A stretch of DNA of 64,000 nt. It comes from Lentisphaerota bacterium. Lineage in GTDB: Bacteria; Verrucomicrobiota; Lentisphaeria; Victivallales; Victivallaceae. This document shows positions 1 to 9,366 of this stretch, piece after piece. Position 1 is the first letter of the stretch, and each line of letters starts with the position of its first letter. Position numbers and translations under genes: made by a program. The notes beneath the pieces were generated by a model. The model was not told where the DNA came from. It searched no databases and worked only from the letters and a program-made list of their open reading frames with translations. The stretch lies in contig SUWK01000001.1 of the NCBI GenBank assembly GCA_015061525.1, positions 62,001 through 126,000 of the forward strand, written 5' to 3'.

Positions 1-2
1 GT

Positions 3-881
3 GCCGAGGAGATTACTTTCATCCTCGATACCGCCGCCGAATTCAAGAAAGTTTCCGAACGGCGGGTGAAAAAAGTTCCCGCTTTGCGCGGAATGACGGT
101 GGTGAATTTTTTTGTGGAACCCAGTACCAGAACCAGGGTTTCGTTTGAACTTGCCGAACAACGCCTGAGTGCAGATATCGTCAATATGCAGGCGCAGGCA
201 AGCAGTCTGCTTAAAGGCGAAACTCTGTTGGATACTGTAAAGAATATCGAAGCTCTTCAGGTCGATCTCGTGGTTATGCGCCACAGTGCCACCGGGGCGC
301 AGAATTTCATTGCGGACCGCTTGAAATGCGGAGTTATCAATGCCGGAGACGGCGCGCATGAACACCCGACTCAGGGGTTGTTAGACCTTTTCACCATCCG
401 TGAAAAGAAAGGCGGTTTCAAGGGATTGAATGTTTCCATTATCGGCGATATTCTCCACAGCCGGGTTGCCCGCAGCAACATCTGGGGACTGCTTAAACTG
501 GGAGCCAATGTCACCGTTGCCGGGCCGTCAACTCTTGTTCCACGGGAATTTGAGGAAATCGGTGTGCGGGTGTGCCACAATTTAAAAGATGCTGTAGTCA
601 ATGCTGATGTCGTAAATTTGCTGCGTATTCAGCACGAACGGCAGAATAACGGATTTTTCCCGGGAATCGGGGAGTATTCATCTCACTTCGGTCTCAAAGC
701 CGCTACACTTGATATGATGAAACCGGATGCTTTGATCATGCATCCCGGTCCCATTAACCGTGATGTCGAGCTTGCCGGAGAAGTTGCAGATGGGCCCAAC
801 TCGGTTATTTTGGAACAGGTTACCAATGGTCTTGCAGTGCGTATGGCGGTGTTGTTTTTAGTTGCGGGGTGCCGGAAATGA
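3..881 (+). CDS. pyrB: Aspartate carbamoyltransferase catalytic chain, 5'-truncated by window edge
   Basis: Catalyses carbamoyl phosphate + L-aspartate to N-carbamoyl-aspartate, the committed step of pyrimidine synthesis. The open frame already runs at the window start (AEEITFILDTAAEF...), so the true start lies upstream. The carbamoyl-phosphate loop STRTR is present (codons from about 123), as are HPTQGLLD and the MHPGPINRD aspartate-binding motif near the C-terminus. It ends in an ATGA overlap with the dihydroorotase gene, indicating translational coupling in a pyr operon. No regulatory pyrI partner is visible. Only the first residues are missing; otherwise the chain looks intact. Confidence 0.95.
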   Translation, partial: AEEITFILDTAAEFKKVSERRVKKVPALRGMTVVNFFVEPSTRTRVSFELAEQRLSADIVNMQAQASSLLKGETLLDTVKNIEALQVDLVVMRHSATGAQNFIADRLKCGVINAGDGAHEHPTQGLLDLFTIREKKGGFKGLNVSIIGDILHSRVARSNIWGLLKLGANVTVAGPSTLVPREFEEIGVRVCHNLKDAVVNADVVNLLRIQHERQNNGFFPGIGEYSSHFGLKAATLDMMKPDALIMHPGPINRDVELAGEVADGPNSVILEQVTNGLAVRMAVLFLVAGCRK

Positions 882-2152
882 GTGAATTACTGTTGAAAAA
901 TGCGCGGATCGTCGATCCGGCACGTAATATTGATGAAATTGGTGACATTGCTGTTGCCGACGGGGTGATCGTCGAAGCTGCTTCATTGAAGTCACCGGAA
1001 GTTATCGACTTAACCGGAAAAGTGCTTTCTCCCGGATTTATTGATGTTCATGTCCATTTGCGTCAGCCGGGAAACACCACTGCTGAAACGATTGCCAGCG
1101 GTACTGCTGCTGCAGCCGCCGGAGGATTTACTTCCATCGTGGCTATGCCAAATACCAATCCCAGTGCAGATACTGCCGGTGCGATTGAGTATTTGCGCCG
1201 TATTGCCGATGAACAGGGCATGGTCAAAGTGCTGCCCTGCGGCAATATGACCAAAGGCGGTAAAGGCGAGGAGATGGCTGGTATCGGTTCTCTGAAAAAT
1301 GCCGGAGTAGTCGCATTGAGCGATGACGGTAAATGTATTCAGGATCACGGTTTGATGCGTCATGTGGTTGAATACGCAAAAAGTTTCAATTTGCCGATCC
1401 TTGACCATTGCGAAGAGACAACTCTTGCTTCCGGCGGAGTGATGAATGAGGGAAAATGGTCGGTTCTGCTTGGAATGAATGGTATTCCCGGAGCATCTGA
1501 AGAGTTGATTATTGCCCGGAACATTATTTTTGCCCGGCAGATCAATTGGAAGATCCATATGCAGCATGTCAGCACCAAAGACAGTGTTGACATGCTCCGG
1601 CGCGCCAGAGCCAAAGGTGTTCCGGTTACCGGTGAAGCAACTCCGCACCATTTGAGTTTGACCGATGAGTGTGTAAAAAAATTTGATACCAACTATAAAA
1701 TGAATCCGCCGCTGCGCTCTGAAGAGGATCGTCAGGCTTTGATTCAGGGTATTGCCGATGGTACAATCACTGTTATTGCCACGGATCATGCGCCTCATAC
1801 CCAGACCGCCAAACTTGTGGAATTTGATCATGCTCCATTCGGTATTATCGGTTTGGAAACGGCATTGCCGGTCTGTTTTACACAACTGGTCGTGCCGGGA
1901 ATCATCACTATTCCGCAGTTGATTTCCAAATTCACCACCGGTCCGGCGGATGTATTGGGATTGGAAAACTACTCTCTTTCCATCGGAAATCCGGCAGATA
2001 TCACCGTATTTGATCCGGAGGCGAAATACACTGTTGATAAGAATACGTTCCGCTCCAAAGCCCGCAATACGCCGTTTGATGGTATGAAAGTACAGGGCAG
2101 GATCAATTTGACAGTGGTTGACGGCAAAATCGTGTTCAGGGAAGGCTGCTGA
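878..2152 (+). CDS. pyrC: Dihydroorotase
   Basis: Zinc amidohydrolase that cyclises carbamoyl-aspartate to dihydroorotate. The DVHVHLRQPG metal-binding motif lies near residue 50, with later ligands in ILDHCEE, the HMQHVS strand and ATDHAPH. At 424 aa it has the length of class I (PyrC/AllB-type) dihydroorotases. I chose ATG 878, which overlaps the pyrB stop as ATGA, over an in-frame GTG at 869. The following M20 gene begins 2 nt after the stop, so the three genes probably form one transcript. Confidence 0.94.
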   Translation: MSELLLKNARIVDPARNIDEIGDIAVADGVIVEAASLKSPEVIDLTGKVLSPGFIDVHVHLRQPGNTTAETIASGTAAAAAGGFTSIVAMPNTNPSADTAGAIEYLRRIADEQGMVKVLPCGNMTKGGKGEEMAGIGSLKNAGVVALSDDGKCIQDHGLMRHVVEYAKSFNLPILDHCEETTLASGGVMNEGKWSVLLGMNGIPGASEELIIARNIIFARQINWKIHMQHVSTKDSVDMLRRARAKGVPVTGEATPHHLSLTDECVKKFDTNYKMNPPLRSEEDRQALIQGIADGTITVIATDHAPHTQTAKLVEFDHAPFGIIGLETALPVCFTQLVVPGIITIPQLISKFTTGPADVLGLENYSLSIGNPADITVFDPEAKYTVDKNTFRSKARNTPFDGMKVQGRINLTVVDGKIVFREGC

Positions 2153-2153
2153 C

Positions 2154-3311
2154 ATGGATATGGCAGCATTGCTCGCAGAGGTTGCTTCTTTCCGGAAAGA
2201 GCTGCATCGTATTCCGGAAACCAGCGGCCGGGAATTCAAGACCAGTCAGGCGATCCGCCGTAAGCTGGCGGAGATTCCCGGAGTGCGGATGCTTAAACCA
2301 TTTCTCGGCACAGATGTCGTTGCATTCATCGACGGTTGTGCGCCGGGAAAAAATGTGACTTTACGGGCAGATATCGACGCGCTGGCTGTAACGGAAAGTA
2401 CCGGTGTGGATTTCGCATCGGCTCACTCCGGATATATGCATGCCTGCGGTCATGATGTCCACACTTCCATTTTGTTCGGAGCGGCGAAGATCCTTGCCGG
2501 GAAACGTCAGGAATTTTCCGGTTCGGTGCGGCTGGTTTTTCAACCCGGAGAAGAGGGGACAGCCATGGCGCGTGATTTGATCGCAGCCGGAGCGTTGGAT
2601 GCTGAAGTCCGTCCGGACTTTGTGGCCGCGCTCCATGTGGAGCCCGGTTTGCCGGTCGGCAGTATCGGTATCAAGCATGGATGTATGGCGAGTTCCTGTC
2701 TGCATTATCAGGTGACGTTTTGCGGGAAGGGCGGTCATGGCAGTATGCCGCATCTTTCCCGGAATCCGATACTGGCGGCAGCCGCCGCGATCGCTGAATT
2801 GCAGTATGTGGTAACGAACCGTATCGATGTGCAGAAACCTGCGGTCTTGAGTATCTGCAAAATTCATGGTGGAACGATGGATAATGTCATTCCGGAAAAT
2901 TGTTGTTTCGGCGGTACGCTCCGCAGTTTGGATAATGAGACAGCCAAAGAGCTGCGTGCAGCATTGGTTGATATCTGCAATGCCGTGGCGGCGGCTCATC
3001 GTTGTACATGCACAATTGAAACCAGTGGTGACTATCCGGCAGTTATCAATCCGGAAAGCGGCGTGGCGATCGCCTGCCGTGCCGCAGAAAAATCCGGATT
3101 GGAAGTCAAAATGCTGGAAGCACCGGCGATGAGTTCGGAGGATTTTTCCTGTTTTCTGATGAATGCCCCCGATGGAGTTTTTATCCGTTTGGGCGCAGGT
3201 GAGGATCTGCCGCCGCTGCACAATGTCAAATTTCTTCCGCCGGAAACCGTTTTCAAGCCGGGAATAGATTATTTTGTAAATACTGCCCTTACTGTGCTGG
3301 AGTCCAGATAA
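2154..3311 (+). CDS. M20-family amidohydrolase (hippurate / N-acyl-amino-acid hydrolase type)
   Basis: Metal-dependent amidohydrolase of 385 aa in the peptidase M20D group (IAA-amino acid, hippurate or N-acetyl-diaminopimelate hydrolases). Seen: HACGHDVHTSILFGAAK with the first metal ligands, QPGEEG with the catalytic Glu pair, and an ALHVEP ligand. The dimerisation domain follows (HYQVTFCGKGGHGSMPH). The start at ATG 2154 avoids overlap with pyrC; an in-frame GTG at 2118 would overlap by 35 nt. It sits directly after pyrC, but no pyrimidine role is evident. The substrate cannot be told from sequence. A KOPS-type GGGAAGGG octamer lies within it at 2724. Confidence 0.85.
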   Translation: MDMAALLAEVASFRKELHRIPETSGREFKTSQAIRRKLAEIPGVRMLKPFLGTDVVAFIDGCAPGKNVTLRADIDALAVTESTGVDFASAHSGYMHACGHDVHTSILFGAAKILAGKRQEFSGSVRLVFQPGEEGTAMARDLIAAGALDAEVRPDFVAALHVEPGLPVGSIGIKHGCMASSCLHYQVTFCGKGGHGSMPHLSRNPILAAAAAIAELQYVVTNRIDVQKPAVLSICKIHGGTMDNVIPENCCFGGTLRSLDNETAKELRAALVDICNAVAAAHRCTCTIETSGDYPAVINPESGVAIACRAAEKSGLEVKMLEAPAMSSEDFSCFLMNAPDGVFIRLGAGEDLPPLHNVKFLPPETVFKPGIDYFVNTALTVLESR

Positions 3312-3314
3312 GCA

Positions 3315-4388
3315 GTGAATTGTTACATCCACGTCCCATTTTGCGCAAATAAATGCGGTTATTGTGCGTTTTATTCAGAAACAGCAGTAAAAGCAGAACA
3401 TATAGATGCTTATTTGACGCGGTTGGAACAGAGTATTGTCCCGGAGAAAGTGAAAACGCTTTACATCGGAGGCGGCACTCCGACTTTGCTTTCAGTAGAG
3501 CAGCTGGCGCGCTTTATCAGGATACTCCAAGAAAAATTTTTTTATCAGCCGGGGTGTGAAAAATCTATAGAAGCAAATCCGGAAACCCTCTCGGAAGAGA
3601 AAGTCGCATTATTGCGGACATTCTTTACCCGCATAAGTCTCGGTATCCAGAGTTTTGATGAAAATTTGCGCAGCAGAATCGGCAGAAAATGTTCCCAATA
3701 TGCGTTGAAAAAAGCGCTCTCCATGGTAAAAGAAGCACAGTTCCCGCATTGGAATTGTGATTTGATCTACTCTTTGCCGGACGAAAATATGAGTAACTGG
3801 GAACGTGATTTGCATTTTGCGGCAAATTCCGGGGCAGATCACATATCCTGTTATTCGCTTACTCCGGAGCGGTCAGCCATTATGGGGGATGAGTTTACCG
3901 AAGATGACGAAAAGGAACGTGAAATGTATCTGACTGCAGAAAAAATCCTTTCATCTTACGGTATTGTCCGGTATGAGATATCCAATTACAGCCGTCCGGG
4001 GGGTGAGTGCCGCCATAATCAGAATGTCTGGCGCGGAGAAAAATTACGCGGTTACGGTCCGGCAGCTGCAGGTTTTGACGGTGTTGACCGGCATATTCAG
4101 GTTGAATCACTGGAAAAGTGGCTGACAGGGGTTCCACCTGAAAAAGATCATATTTCGCCGGATGAGCGTTTGAATGAGATATTTGCAGTGAATTTACGCA
4201 CGGTCAATGGGTGGACGCCGGAAATATGGGCTCGTGTGCCGGGAGCGGATCAGTGGTCAAACCGTTTGAAAAAAGCGGAAATGGCGGAAAAAAAATATCC
4301 CGGCTGTTTGCAAATATCTTCTGAGCGGATTATATTAACTCCCGACGGATTGTTGTTTTGGAATGATATTGCCGCAGAGTTATTGTAA
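3315..4388 (+). CDS. hemW: Radical SAM protein, HemW-like (coproporphyrinogen III oxidase-like)
   Basis: Radical SAM enzyme of the HemN/HemW group. The start YIHVPFCANKCGYCAFYSE carries CX3CX2C, which binds the 4Fe-4S cluster. YIGGGTPT and the later SLGIQSFDE are standard family motifs. The HemN-type C-terminal domain is short (357 aa). HemW proteins are heme-binding chaperones or transferases rather than true oxidases; that assignment rests on length and family knowledge. GTG start at 3315, 3 nt after the amidohydrolase stop. Confidence 0.85.
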   Translation: MNCYIHVPFCANKCGYCAFYSETAVKAEHIDAYLTRLEQSIVPEKVKTLYIGGGTPTLLSVEQLARFIRILQEKFFYQPGCEKSIEANPETLSEEKVALLRTFFTRISLGIQSFDENLRSRIGRKCSQYALKKALSMVKEAQFPHWNCDLIYSLPDENMSNWERDLHFAANSGADHISCYSLTPERSAIMGDEFTEDDEKEREMYLTAEKILSSYGIVRYEISNYSRPGGECRHNQNVWRGEKLRGYGPAAAGFDGVDRHIQVESLEKWLTGVPPEKDHISPDERLNEIFAVNLRTVNGWTPEIWARVPGADQWSNRLKKAEMAEKKYPGCLQISSERIILTPDGLLFWNDIAAELL

Positions 4389-4412
4389 GAGTTTGATAAA
4401 GGTTTTGTTATT

Positions 4413-5252
4413 ATGAAAAAAGTAATTATTTTGGCGGCGTTGATTTTCGCTGTGGTTGCTGAGGGTGAAGTTTTGATAAAAAACGGTGACCGTATTGCTT
4501 TCCTCGGAGATTCTATTACCGCTTACGGCAATAAAATGCAATCCGGTTATGTCAATATGGTAATGCAGGGACTGAAAGTAAATGGTATTGAAGCTGTGAA
4601 GATCCCTGCCGGCATCAGCGGCAATAAATCCAATCAGATGCTCGCCCGTCTTGAAAAAGATATCCTTGATCATAAACCGCAAGTGTTGCTGGTCAGCTGC
4701 GGGGTCAATGACGTTTGGCACGGGGCGCGGGGCGTCAAACTGGAAGAGTACAGGAAAAACATTCATAACATCATTCAAGCAGCGAAAGCACAGGGTATCA
4801 CAGTTTGCCTGATGACCTCCACTATGATCGGAGAACAGGAAAATTATCCCAATAACCGGAAACTTGATCAGTACAACACTGTCTTGCGGGAGTTGGCAAA
4901 ACTGGAAAATTGTCTGCTGATTGATACAGGGGCCGAGATGCGCCGGATGGTTCGGGTGTACCGGAAAAAATATCCTGCGGCCAGAGGTCCGTATCTGACC
5001 AATGATAATGTTCATATGAATCCGTTGGGCGATGCAATGCTGGCAAGAACGATTTTAAAAGCGTGGGGAATGGATGCCGATGCGGTACAGAAAGCAGATC
5101 TTTCATGGCGCAAACTGAAATTCAAATCCGGCATGTTCAACATTTCCTATGAGCATTTTATTTATCTGGCCGAGTTTGCCGGGCAAAACGGTATTACTTT
5201 GGATGAAGCATTGGAAAAAGTCGTAAATCAACATATCGGGAACTTAAAATGA
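4413..5252 (+). CDS. Secreted SGNH/GDSL-family hydrolase
   Basis: Predicted exported esterase or lipase-like hydrolase of 279 aa. It has an N-terminal signal peptide (about 19 residues, KKVIILAALIFAVVAEG). Block I contains the catalytic Ser in FLGDSIT, block III is GVNDVWHG, and the DNVHMN segment supplies the catalytic Asp/His pair. This matches GDSL enzymes acting on ester groups of carbohydrates or acylated polymers. An AAAGG ribosome-binding site precedes ATG 4413. The downstream gene overlaps by 4 nt. Substrate unknown; deacetylation of glycans is a reasonable guess for this family. Confidence 0.8.
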   Translation: MKKVIILAALIFAVVAEGEVLIKNGDRIAFLGDSITAYGNKMQSGYVNMVMQGLKVNGIEAVKIPAGISGNKSNQMLARLEKDILDHKPQVLLVSCGVNDVWHGARGVKLEEYRKNIHNIIQAAKAQGITVCLMTSTMIGEQENYPNNRKLDQYNTVLRELAKLENCLLIDTGAEMRRMVRVYRKKYPAARGPYLTNDNVHMNPLGDAMLARTILKAWGMDADAVQKADLSWRKLKFKSGMFNISYEHFIYLAEFAGQNGITLDEALEKVVNQHIGNLK

Positions 5253-5629
5253 AAAAAAATCAACTGCCGGAAAAGGCAAAAGAGTTATTGGAAAATGGTT
5301 CAGTCCTGATCACCGGTGCTGATATTAAAGACGGAATCGTGGAACGTATTCAAGTTTATTTCGCAGATGACGGTGAAGCTGTGATGGATATTATCACGAA
5401 AGATGATCTGGTGCAGAATTTCCCGGATGAGGGAGTATTTGTTCTTTGTACTGCAGAAAATGGTACAACGGGGGAGTTCCGTCAGCTTGAGATGTTTGAA
5501 GGTGCGGAGGATATGTATTTCCGCACAGACAAAACCCATGAAGAATGTGATGAGTTTGCAGCTGTGCCGACTGTAAGTTTCATGGAAACAGTGGAAAGCA
5601 TTTGTGCGCTGAAATTGAAAAAGGCATGA
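5249..5629 (+). CDS. Conserved-looking hypothetical protein (126 aa)
   Basis: I do not recognise the family. It is a soluble acidic protein without signal peptide, starting with an ATGA overlap on the SGNH hydrolase gene and followed 4 nt later by truA. The chain looks alpha/beta: a helical start (LPEKAKELLENG), two predicted strand runs (RIQVYFADDGEAVMDIIT and GVFVLCTAE) and a helical end (VESICALKLKKA). Tight spacing on both sides argues that it is a real gene. Confidence 0.65.
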   Translation: MKKNQLPEKAKELLENGSVLITGADIKDGIVERIQVYFADDGEAVMDIITKDDLVQNFPDEGVFVLCTAENGTTGEFRQLEMFEGAEDMYFRTDKTHEECDEFAAVPTVSFMETVESICALKLKKA

Positions 5630-5633
5630 ATCC

Positions 5634-6455
5634 ATGGGTATAGAACCGACACCTTATATACCGGTAAAACGGTATTTGATGGAAATTGCATACGATGGCG
5701 GAAATTACAGCGGTTGGCAGATACAGCCGCATTGTCTTGCTGTGCAGCAGGTAATTCAGGAACAATTGACCAAATTGTATGATAAACAACCGATCCATCT
5801 TATCGGCAGCAGCCGTACAGATGCCGGAGTACATGCCCAGAATTTCGCAGCCAGCTTTCTGGTACCGGAACAACCGGCTATCACGATGGACAGATTGTTC
5901 AAGGCGTTAAACCGTCGTTTGCCGCCGGATATCAAGATCCATACGATAAAAGAGGTCCCTCTGGAGTTCCACTCACGGTATGATACTTTTGGCAAAGCAT
6001 ATACATATGTTTTGAATCTGGGGGAAGATTCTCCGTTTGTCGGCAGATATGCATGGCACCCATGGCGAAAAGTTGATGTGGAGCGTATCCGTCTTGCCGC
6101 AGAAAGACTGGTCGGAACTCACGATTATTCCAGCTTTGTAGTAGAACGGCGGGAAATCGAAGATGCTGTACGGACGATTTTCCGCATCGAAGTACATGAA
6201 GTCGGGCAATTCTGCTGTATAACTTTTATCGGCAACGGTTTCCTTTACAAGATGATCCGCTGTCTTATGGGGATGATCGAAGCAGTCGGGGCAGGGGTGG
6301 CAACTCCTGAGGATGTAACACGTATTCTGGAAGCTAAAGACCGGACACAAGCACCGGAAACTGCTCCTGCGAACGGGTTGTTTCTGATGAAAGTATTTTA
6401 CACCGAAGAGGAACGGGAAAATTTCAAGTTTCCCGGACTGCCGTTTCTCTTCTGA
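5634..6455 (+). CDS. truA: tRNA pseudouridine(38-40) synthase
   Basis: Converts U38-U40 of the tRNA anticodon arm to pseudouridine. The family motifs are EIAYDGGNYSGWQIQ at the start, the catalytic-Asp motif SSRTDAGVHA near residue 64, and FIGNGFLYKMIRCLMG in the C-terminal half. Length of 273 aa is normal. The start has about 12 extra residues before the conserved YDG, with AAAAAGG upstream. It is the last gene of the + strand block, which ends at a strong bidirectional terminator. Confidence 0.93.
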   Translation: MGIEPTPYIPVKRYLMEIAYDGGNYSGWQIQPHCLAVQQVIQEQLTKLYDKQPIHLIGSSRTDAGVHAQNFAASFLVPEQPAITMDRLFKALNRRLPPDIKIHTIKEVPLEFHSRYDTFGKAYTYVLNLGEDSPFVGRYAWHPWRKVDVERIRLAAERLVGTHDYSSFVVERREIEDAVRTIFRIEVHEVGQFCCITFIGNGFLYKMIRCLMGMIEAVGAGVATPEDVTRILEAKDRTQAPETAPANGLFLMKVFYTEEERENFKFPGLPFLF

Positions 6456-6477
6456 TCATATTCAGTAATTGGAATAA

Positions 6478-6513
6478 AAAAATCCTGAAGAAATTTCTCT
6501 CTTCAGGATTTTT
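6478..6513. terminator. Bidirectional intrinsic terminator
   Basis: Perfect 14-bp inverted repeat (AAAAATCCTGAAGA / TCTTCAGGATTTTT) with an 8-nt loop, lying between the convergent truA and acyl-CoA-synthetase-fusion genes. The A/T ends supply a U tract in either direction. Confidence 0.9.
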
Positions 6514-6539
6514 ACTTTTTTGTATTCTTTTCAGCAGCA

Positions 6540-8825
6540 TTATTTCTTTGCCGCTGCTTCGGCTGCCATCAACCGAAGATCAGTACGCTTGATTTTGCCG
6601 CTGGTGGTTTTAGGCAGAGATTCCACAAATTCGATCCGCCTGGGATATTTGTAAGGAGCCGTATGAGTTTTGACATACTCCTGAATATCTTTTTTCATCT
6701 CTTCGGTACCAACTGTTCCACGGGTCAGAACGATGTATGCTTCAACGACCTGTCCTCTTATCTCATCCGGCGCACCCACTACTGCGCACTCCAGAACATA
6801 CGGCATTTCCATGATAACACTTTCAATTTCAAACGGTCCGATACGGTAACCGGACGATTTGATCACGTCATCGGTTCTGCCGACGTACCAGTAATAACCG
6901 TCTTCATCGCGCCAGGCAGTGTCTCCGGTATGATACATGCCGTCGTACCAGGATTCCGCAGTCTTTTCTTCATCTCTGTAATATCCGCGGAAAAGTCCGC
7001 AAATCTGGTCAGGATCTGTTTTGACCACGATCTCTCCGACTTCACCATCTTTGACCGGTTTACCATCCGGATCTACCAATTCGATCGGAAATGCCGGAGT
7101 CGGTTTGCCCATCGAACCGGGTTTCGGAGTCATGCCGAAAAGGTTGCCGAGCATGATCGGACTTTCTGACTGCCCGAAGCCTTCCATAACTTTCAAGCCG
7201 GTAGCCTTATAGAACTGTTGGAACACTTCCGGGTTGAGTGCTTCTCCGGCAATACAGGCGTGTTCAATACTGGAAAGATCGTACTTGGAAAGATCCTCCC
7301 TGATGAAAAAACGGTACATCGTCGGCGGAGCGCAGAATGTCGTAATATGATGTTCTTTGAAAAGTCCCATTATGTCCGCTGCATCAAAACGGTCAAAGTC
7401 ATAGACAAAGACTGCACTTTCGTTGAGCCACTGACCGTAGATCTTGCCCCAGCTCGCTTTGGCCCAGCCGGTATCGCTGATCGTAAAATGCAGTCCGTTC
7501 GGATTGGTGCATTGCCACCAACGGGCTGTCATAATATGACCGAGCGGATAAGAAAAACTGTGTTCCACGATTTTGGGATAACCGGTTGTACCGCTGCTGA
7601 AAAACATCAACATCGGATCGGTGGCAAGCAAATCGTTCGGACGGGAGAATGTGTCACCGTATTTATCATATTCCGCATTGAAGTCATGCCAGTTTTCACG
7701 TTGACCATTGATAATGATCTTCGTTTGCAGTTCCGGACACTGAGTCGCGGCTTCATCCACAAATTTGGTTACATCTCCATCGGCAGTAGCCACAATGGCT
7801 TTCACTCCGGCAGATTGAAAACGGTAAACGAAGTCTTTAACCAGCAACTGATTGCTGGCAGGGATCGCAATCGCTCCGATACGGTGCAGAGCATTGACGG
7901 TGAACCAATACTGATAGTGACGCTTCATTACCAACATAACCCGGTCACCTTTTTGGATCCCCAGGTGTTTGAGATAATTGGCGGTACGGCAGGATTCAAG
8001 GGCGATGTCAAAGAAAGTGAAATCCTTTCGGACATGATCCTTTCCGACCCATGCCATTGCAAGTTTATTCGGGAACTTGATCGCCAGAGCATCGACCACA
8101 TCGTAGGCAAAGTTGAAGTTTTCCGGATATTCAAAACTGCATGAGACCAACTGACCGTTTTCATCCACAGTTTCTTTCATGAACTTCTGGCACAAACGTT
8201 TCTCATTCGGATTGACGATCGCAGCGGTACTTTTTACCGGAGTCGGAGTCTCTGCTTTTTTTGCTTCTCCCTGAATGGGGATGGCGAGGAACTCACACTC
8301 GTCACAATCAACAGCTGCCATGCCGTGCGGAATGTTACTGTCGTAATAAAGACTGTCGCCAGGACCGAGTATCTCGGTTTTGTCACCGATACGCACTTTG
8401 AGTTTACCTTTAAGGACGTAATCAAATTCCTGACCGGGATGGGTGGAACGCGGAATCGGCAGTCCGGGACGTTGCGGTTTGGCGACGACAAAAAGCGGTT
8501 CGGTCATACGGGATTTGAAATCCGCCGCCAGTTGATGGTATTTAAATTCATGACTGCGTTCGATAGCAACTCCATGTCCTGCACGATTGAGGGTGTAGTT
8601 GCTCAACTTGGGAGTCTGACCGGTCACAATGGAGTTGAGGTCAACACCGAAACGTTTTGCACAGTCGTAAAGAAATGAAAAGTGACAATCCACTTCCCCG
8701 CGTTCACGGGCAAGGTATTGTGCTTCACTCATGCCGGTCAATTCAGCCATTTCAGCAGCGGGGATCTCAAGGATCATCCGGATCTCATGCAGTCGCTTAC
8801 CGATAGATTTTGTCTGTTCATCCAT
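6540..8825 (-). CDS. XRE HTH - cupin - AMP-dependent acyl-CoA synthetase fusion
   Basis: Three modules in one 761-aa chain. Residues about 8-65 form an XRE-type helix-turn-helix (GKRLHEIRMILEIPAAEMAELTGMSEAQY). Residues about 110-185 form a cupin (STHPGQEFDYVLKGKLKVRIG, then GDSLYYDSNIPHGM). From about 215 onward there is a complete ANL-family adenylating enzyme: SSGTTGYPKIVEHS near 405, the YHTGDTAW...GYYWYVGRTDD hinge near 640, and the catalytic Lys in KTTSGKIKR near 745. The catalytic part most resembles medium-chain acyl-CoA synthetases. I prefer ATG 8825 (AGGAA upstream) over ATG 8864, which overlaps promoter-like sequence. The acyl substrate is unknown. Confidence 0.88.
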   Translation of the reverse strand: MDEQTKSIGKRLHEIRMILEIPAAEMAELTGMSEAQYLARERGEVDCHFSFLYDCAKRFGVDLNSIVTGQTPKLSNYTLNRAGHGVAIERSHEFKYHQLAADFKSRMTEPLFVVAKPQRPGLPIPRSTHPGQEFDYVLKGKLKVRIGDKTEILGPGDSLYYDSNIPHGMAAVDCDECEFLAIPIQGEAKKAETPTPVKSTAAIVNPNEKRLCQKFMKETVDENGQLVSCSFEYPENFNFAYDVVDALAIKFPNKLAMAWVGKDHVRKDFTFFDIALESCRTANYLKHLGIQKGDRVMLVMKRHYQYWFTVNALHRIGAIAIPASNQLLVKDFVYRFQSAGVKAIVATADGDVTKFVDEAATQCPELQTKIIINGQRENWHDFNAEYDKYGDTFSRPNDLLATDPMLMFFSSGTTGYPKIVEHSFSYPLGHIMTARWWQCTNPNGLHFTISDTGWAKASWGKIYGQWLNESAVFVYDFDRFDAADIMGLFKEHHITTFCAPPTMYRFFIREDLSKYDLSSIEHACIAGEALNPEVFQQFYKATGLKVMEGFGQSESPIMLGNLFGMTPKPGSMGKPTPAFPIELVDPDGKPVKDGEVGEIVVKTDPDQICGLFRGYYRDEEKTAESWYDGMYHTGDTAWRDEDGYYWYVGRTDDVIKSSGYRIGPFEIESVIMEMPYVLECAVVGAPDEIRGQVVEAYIVLTRGTVGTEEMKKDIQEYVKTHTAPYKYPRRIEFVESLPKTTSGKIKRTDLRLMAAEAAAKK

Positions 8826-8907
8826 GATTTGTATAAATTCCTGATTTTCTGAAAAAATATGCAATCTGTATAATATAGCCTGATTCTGTGATTAAAGCAA
8901 ATCTTTT

Positions 8908-9366
8908 TTACTTTTCCAAACGTCTTCTTCTGAAAAAATTGCGGATAATCAGGCGAGATTCTTCAGCCATCACTCCGGATGTCACTTCACAATGCCACAG
9001 CAGACCGGGAATTTTGTTGAGATCAAATGCTCCGCCCATACCTCCGGAAGCCGGATCTCCGGCACCGAACACAACTCTTTTTACCCTGGAGTTTATCAAC
9101 ATTCCGGCACACATGGGGCAGGGCTCTTTGGTAATATAAAAAGTGTAATCGCTCATCCGCCAGTCACCGGTGATCTTTTCAATTTCGTGAAGCAAAACAA
9201 ACTCTGCATGGGCAGCGACCGTGTGCAGCTGCTCGACTTTGTTATGAGCGCGGGCAATAATAATGCCATTACCGTCAACGGCAACAGCTCCGATGGGGAC
9301 TTCTCCGGCAGCGGCGGCTTTTTCTGCTTCGATCAAAGCCTCCGCCATGAAATCAGCATCATTCAT
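8908..9366 (-). CDS. tadA: tRNA-specific adenosine deaminase (TadA-like)
   Basis: Zinc deaminase of the CMP/dCMP family that makes inosine-34 in tRNA-Arg. The zinc and catalytic residues are in HAEFVLLHE and the PCPMCAG motif. Residues GEVPIGAVAV and AHNKVEQLHTVAAHAE fit TadA better than cytidine or guanine deaminases. Length is 152 aa. Its ATG overlaps the end of the upstream lipoprotein gene by 8 nt, so the two are probably cotranscribed. A KOPS-type octamer at 9116 lies inside it on the opposite strand. Confidence 0.88.
   Translation of the reverse strand: MNDADFMAEALIEAEKAAAAGEVPIGAVAVDGNGIIIARAHNKVEQLHTVAAHAEFVLLHEIEKITGDWRMSDYTFYITKEPCPMCAGMLINSRVKRVVFGAGDPASGGMGGAFDLNKIPGLLWHCEVTSGVMAEESRLIIRNFFRRRRLEK

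Noticed and set aside
1010..2239. 409-codon minus-strand frame over pyrC
   Set aside because: Antisense shadow of a clear dihydroorotase; no recognisable domain.
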